From HGM04593 sp045630965 (lineage in GTDB: Bacteria; Bacteroidota; Bacteroidia; Bacteroidales; Bacteroidaceae): DNA of 64,000 nt. This document shows positions 9,294-15,562 of this stretch, in pieces. Location: positions 62,001 to 126,000 of the forward strand of contig JAZQTU010000042.1 in NCBI GenBank assembly GCA_045630965.1, in the 5' to 3' direction. The notes under the pieces are model-generated. The model was not told where the DNA came from. It did not search any database and saw only the letters and a list, made by a program, of their open reading frames with translations. A program made the translations under genes and the position numbers. How positions within the stretch are numbered: position 1 is the first letter of the stretch; the number at the start of each line of letters is the position of its first letter.

Positions 9294-10160
9294 ATGAAAA
9301 ATAAAACAGTACATATAACAGAAAAATCGGGACTAATTCTCGAAGGTGGCGGAATACGCGGAATATTTACCATTGGTGTGCTAGACAACTTTATGGACAG
9401 AGGTATTGTGTTTCCCTATGTGATAGGTGTCAGTGCCGGGGCATGTAATGCATTGTCATACATGTCGGGACAGCGTGGACGTGCCAAATATACAAACATT
9501 GACCTTCTTAAGGAGTACAATTATATCGGGTTCAAACATCTCATTACAAAAAGGAACATCATGGATTTTGACCTGCTGTTCCATAAGTTTCCCGAAGAGA
9601 TTTACCCTTATGACTACAAAGCCTTTGCAAAGAACCCGAACCGTTACGAAGCTGTCACTACAAGTTGCCGTACAGGAAAGGCATGTTATATGAGTGAAAG
9701 AAATGATCCGAAACGTATAATAGAGATTGTAAAGGCATCGAGCAGCCTGCCGTTCGTGTGCCCAATTTCATATGTAGACGGAGAGCCGATGCTTGATGGT
9801 GGCATAGCCGATTCAATACCACTTGAAAGAGCCATATCACAAGGCTATTATAACAACGTGGTCATTCTTACACGAAACAAAGGTTACCGCAAACCGGCAA
9901 AAGGGACAAAAGTACCGTTTATGTTCTACCGTAAATATCCAAGGGTAAAAGAAGCCATAAGACAGCGCAACATGATATATAACAGCGAAATTGAACTCGT
10001 GGAGAAACTTGAATCCGAAGGCATGATAACAGTCATACGCCCAGAGAAACCTGTTGAGGTTGGACGCATGGAACGCGACACAGACAAGATACTTGCTTTG
10101 TACAACGAAGGATATGAACTTGCATCAAAGATTGAGTTCAAGAAACTACCACAAGAATAA
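9294..10160 (+). CDS. Patatin-like phospholipase (cytoplasmic type)
   Basis: A 288-residue patatin-family serine hydrolase with the oxyanion loop EGGGIRGIF (residues 17-25), nucleophile GVSAG (Ser47) and catalytic Asp168 in MLDGGIAD. It has no signal peptide and no C-terminal barrel, unlike the patatin at 27789, so it resembles the YjjU/RssA-like group. The substrate is probably a phospholipid or lysophospholipid; this is family knowledge only. It is a single gene converging on dus with one base between stop codons. Confidence 0.88.
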   Translation: MKNKTVHITEKSGLILEGGGIRGIFTIGVLDNFMDRGIVFPYVIGVSAGACNALSYMSGQRGRAKYTNIDLLKEYNYIGFKHLITKRNIMDFDLLFHKFPEEIYPYDYKAFAKNPNRYEAVTTSCRTGKACYMSERNDPKRIIEIVKASSSLPFVCPISYVDGEPMLDGGIADSIPLERAISQGYYNNVVILTRNKGYRKPAKGTKVPFMFYRKYPRVKEAIRQRNMIYNSEIELVEKLESEGMITVIRPEKPVEVGRMERDTDKILALYNEGYELASKIEFKKLPQE

Positions 10161-10161
10161 A

Positions 10162-11091
10162 TCAATAATTGGCCAACGCTTCGTTGACAGCATGCATGTA
10201 TTTCTCTATTGTTGTAGCCTTAAGGATTACCTTTTTCTCGCGTTTAAGCATGTCGGGCAGGAGATACTCCCAATATGGCTTTAACTTGCTAAGGAACTGA
10301 GTGTTACCTTGTAGGCGTTTCACCATTACATCATACATTTCATCGTGCATTCGGCGTACCAATGACGCACGCTCTTTGCTTGTCAGTTCCTTTCCTGTTT
10401 TATACTCAATGCCTAGTGCCGGGTTAGCAAGCAAACCACGTCCTAGCATTATACCGTCAAGAGCAGGAAAATGCTCTTCAATATGCTTGATATCCTGCAA
10501 TGTAAGCAGGTCACCGTTATATATTACCGGGTGTTTACATGCATTATAGAATTCAGTGAAAGCATCTATGTCAACCGGTTGTTTGTACTGTTCAATGCCC
10601 AAACGTGGATGCATTGCAACATGGCAGAGCGGAGCATCGTTGATTGCTGTCATAAGAGCTTTCCACTCACTTTTATCCTGCCACCCAAGACGCATCTTTA
10701 CAGAAAACCGGATATCATCGTTACGCTTTACCTCTTTCATTATTTCTGCAACCATATTAGGGTAGGGCAATAACCCTGAGCCATGCTTCTTGCGTGCCTG
10801 TAAAGGAAATGAACACCCCATGTTTATATCGACACGGCTGTAACCCTCATTCCTTATAAGGTCGAGTAGTGGGTGCATCTCTTCGGGAGTGGCTGCAATA
10901 ATCTGTGGCACAAGGTTTTCCACGCTGTTGTTCTTGCGTTCCACATCGCGTACATCCTTGTTGCGTATCTCGCCATGCTCATAGCGTAAGAATGGAGTGA
11001 AATAACCGTCGATACCACCAAAGACAGCATTGTGGATATTGCGCCAAACTGCCTCGGTAAATCCTTGTAACGGAGCAGAATATATTTTCAT
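10162..11091 (-). CDS. dus: tRNA-dihydrouridine synthase
   Basis: A 309-residue FMN-dependent Dus enzyme that reduces uridine to dihydrouridine in the tRNA D-loop. Diagnostic blocks are SAPLQGFTEAVWR at the N-terminus (FMN site), VDINMGCSFPLQARKKHGSGLL with catalytic Cys93, SVKMRLGW, VAMHPRLGIEQYKQPVD, VIYNGDLLT and GIMLGRGLLANPAL. The subfamily (A, B or C) cannot be assigned with confidence. A -7-like box (CGAAGATA on +, 11116-11123) lies 25 bp upstream, just below the terminator of the upstream gene. It ends one base from the convergent patatin stop. Confidence 0.93.
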   Translation of the reverse strand: MKIYSAPLQGFTEAVWRNIHNAVFGGIDGYFTPFLRYEHGEIRNKDVRDVERKNNSVENLVPQIIAATPEEMHPLLDLIRNEGYSRVDINMGCSFPLQARKKHGSGLLPYPNMVAEIMKEVKRNDDIRFSVKMRLGWQDKSEWKALMTAINDAPLCHVAMHPRLGIEQYKQPVDIDAFTEFYNACKHPVIYNGDLLTLQDIKHIEEHFPALDGIMLGRGLLANPALGIEYKTGKELTSKERASLVRRMHDEMYDVMVKRLQGNTQFLSKLKPYWEYLLPDMLKREKKVILKATTIEKYMHAVNEALANY

Positions 11092-11140
11092 AATGATAAA
11101 TTCCTTTTACGAATGCGAAGATAACAAATAGATACAATAT

Positions 11141-11180
11141 AAAAAAAACATTGCTGTCATCAATAAAGACAACAGCAATG
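11141..11180 (-). terminator. Terminator hairpin, copy 1 of a duplicated structured element
   Basis: Stem 11149-11157 with 11172-11180 and a 14-nt loop, followed on the minus strand by eight U (11148-11141). It ends the transcript of the 128-aa secreted protein. Its sequence, including the loop, is related to the hairpin at 12196-12226. Confidence 0.8.
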
Positions 11181-11195
11181 AAAGTTTGTTGTATA

Positions 11196-11582
11196 TCATT
11201 TCCTTATTCCTTCCTCGACAGCTTTGTCAAAACACTCTTTTGTACAAGGCTTGCGTATAATCCAGTACTGCGTTATTAAGCTGCTACCTTTCCCCTTTGA
11301 AACACTGACATCGGAGGTTGATCCGTCTATGTATAGTTCCCATCCTTCTGAAATAAAATACATAAGCGCTGCTGCTGGAGTATTGAATTTAATTTTCTTC
11401 CCCTCCTTATTTTTCAATTTCTTTATCTCCTTTCCGTCATCAATGTTCACTTTTAACCCTTCATTATCAAGACTTCCGTAAAATGTCACGATATTATAAA
11501 TATAGTATTGACTTTCTTCGGTCTGCGCCATTGCAAAGAATGGAAGGGATATTAATGCAAGCAGGAACAGTTTTTTATTCAT
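11196..11582 (-). CDS. Small secreted protein of unknown function
   Basis: A 128-residue protein that I do not recognise. It has a clear signal peptide (MNKKLFLLALISLPFFAMAQ) with a SPI-type cleavage site, then about 108 mature residues: YYIYNIVTFYGSLDNEGLKV, a lysine-rich stretch (KEIKKLKNKEGKKIKF), a hydrophobic segment AAALMYFISEGWELYIDG, and two cysteines near the end (PCTKECF), perhaps a disulfide. The layout recalls small periplasmic proteins in Bacteroidales that carry a single alpha/beta domain. It starts 19 bp after the stop of the basic protein at 11602-12009, so both are likely in one transcript, ending at the U-tailed hairpin at 11141-11180. Confidence 0.7.
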   Translation of the reverse strand: MNKKLFLLALISLPFFAMAQTEESQYYIYNIVTFYGSLDNEGLKVNIDDGKEIKKLKNKEGKKIKFNTPAAALMYFISEGWELYIDGSTSDVSVSKGKGSSLITQYWIIRKPCTKECFDKAVEEGIRK

Positions 11583-11601
11583 GGCTATAATTGATTGATT
11601 A

Positions 11602-12009
11602 TCAGTTTGCTACGATTGCTGCAAGTGCTGCAAGACCTATTGCTCCGGCAACGACACCAATTGCGCATGAAGCGTCATTCCTATAAACAACTTTTCTCGG
11701 TGGGGGAGGAGGAGGCAGAGGACGACCCGGTCTATTCACAACAATTATATCAGGCCTGCTACTTTTGTATTTATTGTAATTTCTCTTATCCTTCTTGGCA
11801 TACTTTTTATCGAACCTATTGCCATACTTGTTGTACTTTGCAAACTTTTTGTCGTTACCATTCCTGAAATCCTTGTCAAACCTCTTGTCTTTTCGGTCAT
11901 TTCTGTACTCAACTCTAGGTTTATTGTTACCCTTGTTGTTCTTTGCCATAATCTGTGCAGGCATAAGCATTCCGCCTATCAAAACTGCAATAATCATCAT
12001 CTTTTTCAT
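11602..12009 (-). CDS. Small secreted, highly basic, Pro-rich protein
   Basis: A 135-residue protein of unknown function. Signal peptide MKKMMIIAVLIGGMLMPAQIMA, then about 65 residues dominated by Lys, Arg, Asn, Asp, Tyr and Phe (repeated RFDKxF/KYxK-type motifs such as KRFDKDF, KKFAKYNKYG, NRFDKKYAKKD), a proline tract (RPLPPPPPPRK), and a small hydrophobic C-terminus (IGVVAGAIGLAALAAIVAN) that could be a membrane-inserted or glycine-zipper-like helix. The strong positive charge suggests contact with LPS, nucleic acid or a polyanion, but this is speculation. It has a good promoter (12057-12087) and is followed 19 bp later by the 128-aa secreted protein. Confidence 0.7.
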   Translation of the reverse strand: MKKMMIIAVLIGGMLMPAQIMAKNNKGNNKPRVEYRNDRKDKRFDKDFRNGNDKKFAKYNKYGNRFDKKYAKKDKRNYNKYKSSRPDIIVVNRPGRPLPPPPPPRKVVYRNDASCAIGVVAGAIGLAALAAIVAN

Positions 12010-12056
12010 AGTCGTAAAAATTTAATGGTTAAACCTGTTTGTTATTTGTTACACTG

Positions 12057-12087
12057 CGAAGGTATAAGCATAAAATTCCCCTTACAA
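12057..12087 (-). promoter_or_regulatory. Promoter of the basic secreted protein operon
   Basis: On the minus strand: TTG (12087-12085), a 20 bp spacer, then TACCTTCG (12064-12057). The -33 element lies inside a 14-bp inverted repeat (12076-12116), a possible operator. Confidence 0.6.
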
Positions 12088-12116
12088 CGTTAATTTCCTA
12101 ATCGTTGCAAGGGGAA
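12076..12116. repeat. 14-bp inverted repeat over the -33 element
   Basis: Arms 12076-12089 (TTCCCCTTACAACG) and 12103-12116 (CGTTGCAAGGGGAA) with a 13-nt gap. The single non-matching pair is an A-C on the plus strand but a U-G wobble on the minus strand, so the minus-strand RNA could pair fully. It could be an operator or a second terminator of the lipoprotein gene. Confidence 0.65.
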
Positions 12117-12188
12117 AACCTAAAGTGTATAGGGAAAAACCTTATTTAATGATTTATTTCCAGCTAAGATAATGAATATAAACGAAAT

Positions 12189-12233
12189 AATAAACCATCG
12201 CTGCCATCAAAAAGAAAACAACGATGATTTATT
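12189..12233 (-). terminator. Terminator-like hairpin, copy 2 of the duplicated element
   Basis: Stem AATAAA-C-CATCG (12189-12200) with CGATG-A-TTTATT (12222-12233), 21-nt loop, 20 bp after the lipoprotein stop. The core 12196-12226 aligns with 11149-11180 at about 25 of 32 positions, including one compensatory base-pair change in the stem. Confidence 0.6.
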
Positions 12234-12253
12234 ATATTTAAGCAATGTAGTGC

Positions 12254-12637
12254 TTATTCAGCTTTTTCCATATCAAATTCGATATAATTGCTATCCCATT
12301 TACAGCACTTTCCTGTAGCCAAATCGATACCCCAAGCAAGAATATTACTAAGATTTATGATTGAGACAGGATTGAACACTGCATCCAATTCAATGTAAGT
12401 ATTCTTGTATCCCTCTTTTTTAGCAACCAAAGTCTTGTCAGAAAGTTTTTTTCTAACCTTGATAACAGCTTCTCCGTCTTCAGATGTTGTACCAAGTCTT
12501 TTGCCTTCGTCATAGATTCTTGTTTCGGGCAGACCTACGAATGTTATTTTTTGCTTAGTAGGAGTGAACAATGTACCACAAGATGTAAAGAAAAACATTG
12601 CTGATGCAATGATAAAGAGATTCTTAATAGTTTTCAT
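12254..12637 (-). CDS. PEGA-like small lipoprotein
   Basis: A 127-residue lipoprotein: MKTIKNLFIIASAMFFFTSCGTLFTP has a classical lipobox with Cys20. The mature part ITFVGLPETRIYDEGKRLGTTSEDGEAVIKVRK...LVAKKEGYKN resembles a PEGA-type beta domain, and the end NLSNILAWGIDLATGKC matches the hydrophobic GxDxATG tail often seen on such small Bacteroidota lipoproteins. The start at 12637 is chosen: the frame continues to 12784, but those residues carry no conserved feature and precede the signal peptide. A -7-like TATTTTTG lies at 12727-12720, giving a leader of about 80 nt. Probable role is cell-envelope or cell-wall binding; this is inferred from PEGA only. Confidence 0.72.
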   Translation of the reverse strand: MKTIKNLFIIASAMFFFTSCGTLFTPTKQKITFVGLPETRIYDEGKRLGTTSEDGEAVIKVRKKLSDKTLVAKKEGYKNTYIELDAVFNPVSIINLSNILAWGIDLATGKCCKWDSNYIEFDMEKAE

Positions 12638-12998
12638 AGAAACAATTTTAATAATATAATATTGATTATAAATTTCTATTTTTTGCATATCTCTTTGCAA
12701 GAGTTGGGCTGCTGATGTGCAAAAATAGCTAAAATATTGATAATAAATCCCTAATTTCCGAACAAATCCCAAGATAGTGCACAAATTTCAAAATCATATT
12801 AAACATAATATTCATTATCATTCAAAATGGATATTTTTAACGGATAGGGGCTTTTTACTGATATTTTAATATTAATAAGGTCTTGTCCTTATTAATTATT
12901 AAAGGAAAAATTATAACTTTGCAAAGTTTTGCTAAATGGGACAAATTTCATTAATTCCATTTACAAAGAATTGCAAATTATAAAAACAGATAAATATT
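12638..12998. other. Intergenic region between lipoprotein and aminotransferase
   Basis: No coding sequence is seen. It holds the lipoprotein leader and -7 box (12720-12727), a 10-bp perfect inverted repeat (12871-12880 with 12887-12896, loop TCTTGT), and a -7 box TAACTTTG (12914-12921) for the aminotransferase gene. Confidence 0.6.
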
Positions 12999-14201
12999 AT
13001 GCCAAATCTTTCAGAAAGAGCCGTCCTTATGCCTTCGTCGCCAATCCGCAAACTGGCGCCATTTGCCAATGCAGCTAAGGACCGTGGCTTGAAAGTCTAT
13101 CATCTCAACATCGGTCAACCCGATTTGGATTCTCCCCAGATTGCTATCGATGCCATAAAAAAATTCGATAAGAAAATTCTTGAATATAGCCCAAGCGACG
13201 GTTTCCTGTCACTCCGCGAGAAACTTGTAGGATATTACGACCAGTATCAGATAAAACTGACTCCAGATGACATCATCGTAACATCAGGAGGTTCCGAGGC
13301 TGTGCTTTTCGCATTCCTCACATGCCTTAACCCTGGTGATGAAATCATTGTTCCGGAGCCGGCATATGCCAATTATATGGCTTTTGCCATATCTGCAGGT
13401 GCTGTTATCCGCCCATTACGTTCTACCATTGAAGAGTCTTTTGCTTTGCCTCCTATGGAGCGTTTTGAGGAGTTGATAAATGAACGCACACGCGGTATTC
13501 TTATATGTAACCCAAACAACCCGACCGGTTATCTTTACACACGTAACGAAATGAACCGTATACGCGACCTTGTAAAGAAATACAATCTATTCCTTTTCTC
13601 TGACGAGGTTTACCGTGAGTTCATCTATACCGGTTCGCCATACATTTCGGCATGCCACCTTGAAGGAATTGAGGATAATGTTGTTCTAATAGACTCTGTT
13701 TCAAAGCGTTATTCTGAATGCGGCATCAGAATTGGTGCACTCATTACCAAGAATGTTGCTGTACGACAGGCTGTCATGAAGTTCTGCCAGGCGCGTTTGA
13801 GCCCACCATTGTTGGGACAGGTTGTAGCAGAGGCATCAATAGATGCTCCGCGTTCTTATGCAATCAACACATATGAGCAGTATATTGAAAGACGTAATTG
13901 CCTGGTCGACGAATTGAACAAATTGCCCGGTGTGTACTCCCCTATCCCAATGGGTGCTTTCTACACTGTTGCACGCCTGCCTATCGATGACAGCGACAAG
14001 TTCTGCGAATGGTGTCTGACTGATTTTGAGTATGAGGGCGAAACCATCATGATGGCTCCGGCATCGGGTTTCTACAGCGAAGAGGGATACGGAAAGAACG
14101 AGGTCCGCATCGCATATGCAATTGACAAAGCTGACCTGAAGCGCGCAATATTCCTTCTTGGAAAGGCGCTTGAGCAGTATCCGGGTCGCGTTGAACCATA
14201 A
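12999..14201 (+). CDS. PLP-dependent class I aminotransferase (aspartate aminotransferase-like)
   Basis: A 400-residue fold-type I aminotransferase. Landmarks are HLNIGQPDLDSP near the N-terminus, SGGSEAVLFAF for the cofactor phosphate, CNPNNPTGYLY, FSDEVYREF with the PLP-binding Asp/Tyr, and the Schiff-base Lys236 in SVSKRYSECGIRIG. The substrate Arg-binding C-terminal region is present (KNEVRIAYA). Family members in Bacteroidales are annotated as aspartate aminotransferase; aromatic or other amino donors cannot be excluded. It is monocistronic, with an inverted repeat and a -7 box upstream and a strong shared terminator downstream. The unusual SECG after the lysine (others often have FSMTG or YAMTGWR) suggests a distinct subgroup. 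Confidence 0.9.
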   Translation: MPNLSERAVLMPSSPIRKLAPFANAAKDRGLKVYHLNIGQPDLDSPQIAIDAIKKFDKKILEYSPSDGFLSLREKLVGYYDQYQIKLTPDDIIVTSGGSEAVLFAFLTCLNPGDEIIVPEPAYANYMAFAISAGAVIRPLRSTIEESFALPPMERFEELINERTRGILICNPNNPTGYLYTRNEMNRIRDLVKKYNLFLFSDEVYREFIYTGSPYISACHLEGIEDNVVLIDSVSKRYSECGIRIGALITKNVAVRQAVMKFCQARLSPPLLGQVVAEASIDAPRSYAINTYEQYIERRNCLVDELNKLPGVYSPIPMGAFYTVARLPIDDSDKFCEWCLTDFEYEGETIMMAPASGFYSEEGYGKNEVRIAYAIDKADLKRAIFLLGKALEQYPGRVEP

Positions 14202-14220
14202 TTGACTAAACTATAAAATA

Positions 14221-14253
14221 AAAAAATCTGCAATCATTGATTGCAGATTTTTT
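14221..14253. terminator. Bidirectional terminator, aminotransferase / TPR gene
   Basis: 14-bp stem AAAAAATCTGCAAT (14221-14234) with ATTGCAGATTTTTT (14240-14253) and a 5-nt loop. A- and T-tracts on both sides serve the two convergent genes. Confidence 0.9.
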
Positions 14254-14270
14254 TGTATAACCTCGTTGGA

Positions 14271-15542
14271 TTAATATCCAAGAGACTCCTGAAGTTTCTC
14301 AATCTCCTTGAGCTTAGCTGTCATGTTCAAGTTATAATAACAGTTGGTGAGGTTAGCAAGCCACATTTCGTGTGCATCCGGTTTCAACTCACGCAATTTC
14401 TCAAGAAGAGGAAGAGCCTTGTTGTAATAACCATTAAGGATCTCCTTGTCTTCAGCAAGTTTCTTCTTGTCTGTTACTTTGGTTGATGACTGTGCTGTTG
14501 CATACTCCTGAGCTTTGAAGAGGTAGCAACGGCTAAGGTTATTGAGAGCTGACTCGTAGTTAGAATCAACAACGAGAGTTTTCTCATACCACTCGATTGC
14601 TGTATCAACATCCTGCTTCTGGTGAGCAATATATCCCTTCAAATATACAAAGAATGGATTTGAAGCATCTGAAGCAATAAGGTCGTCAGCAAGAGCATTC
14701 AACTTGTCGCTCTCATTTCTGCTGTCATAGTACTGAATCAAAGACTGGTAGAAGTAAGCATCCTCTGGATACTTCTTTGCACCCTCAAGACAGTCTGTAA
14801 GCCATGTAGCAGTGTCACCCAATTCAAGGTGTGCAACAGTCTTGTAACGGAAAGCAGAAGGAGCCATCTGAGGATTAGCCATTGCCAACTCAACGTGTGA
14901 CAATACTTTCTCGTAATCCTTCAACTGCATACCGCTGAGCGCCATGTTATATGCTGCAACAGGAACATTAACAGTATCCTTTGGCAACATGCCCTCTGCA
15001 TAGAGTTTGTCAGAAGCATCAATGAACATCTTGAAAAGATCATAAGATCTTTCATAGTCGTCATTGCCATAGTAATATGCACCTGCATTATAGAACTGTG
15101 CAAACTCCTGAGCATATGTCATCTTGATAAATTCTGCATACTTTGGCTTTACCTTACCTTTAGCATCGGGAGCGTTGTCATACTTTTCGCAATTAGCCAA
15201 CTCATGACCCAACTGGTATGTATAGTCATACAACATAGCCTCGTTGAAATCTGCACCCTCGGCACGCTTGCGGTTTTCAGCATCAATAGCAGCCTTCTTA
15301 GCACTAACGCTTACATACCAAATGAAAGGGTTAGTCTTTACCAATGGATTGGTAAGAACAGGCTTCATTGAATTTACTGCAGACACAGGGTCTGTCAACA
15401 GAGTGATCTCAGCATCCTTGGCAATGTTTACAAGAGCTTTGATTTCTCTCTTCTGCTGTTTCAACTCCTCTTTTGTAAGTTCCTGACCGAATGCGAATGT
15501 CGCGCCAAGAACAAAAGCAATGGAAATTACTAATTTTTTCAT
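14271..15542 (-). CDS. Secreted TPR-repeat protein
   Basis: A 423-residue protein with a signal peptide (MKKLVISIAFVLGATFAFGQ) and at least four tetratricopeptide-like helical repeats, for example FAQFYNAGAYYYGNDDYERSY, VAAYNMALSGMQLKDYEKVL, VYLKGYIAHQKQDVDTAIEWYEKTL and ALNNLSRCYLFKAQEY. TPRs form protein-binding solenoids, so it is likely a periplasmic scaffold; partner unknown. It lies 20 bp after gyrA on the same strand and is probably transcribed with it. This gyrA-TPR order is common in Bacteroidales as far as I recall. It ends at the terminator shared with the aminotransferase. Confidence 0.85.
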   Translation of the reverse strand: MKKLVISIAFVLGATFAFGQELTKEELKQQKREIKALVNIAKDAEITLLTDPVSAVNSMKPVLTNPLVKTNPFIWYVSVSAKKAAIDAENRKRAEGADFNEAMLYDYTYQLGHELANCEKYDNAPDAKGKVKPKYAEFIKMTYAQEFAQFYNAGAYYYGNDDYERSYDLFKMFIDASDKLYAEGMLPKDTVNVPVAAYNMALSGMQLKDYEKVLSHVELAMANPQMAPSAFRYKTVAHLELGDTATWLTDCLEGAKKYPEDAYFYQSLIQYYDSRNESDKLNALADDLIASDASNPFFVYLKGYIAHQKQDVDTAIEWYEKTLVVDSNYESALNNLSRCYLFKAQEYATAQSSTKVTDKKKLAEDKEILNGYYNKALPLLEKLRELKPDAHEMWLANLTNCYYNLNMTAKLKEIEKLQESLGY

Positions 15543-15562
15543 AACATTATAGGTTAAGTTAT

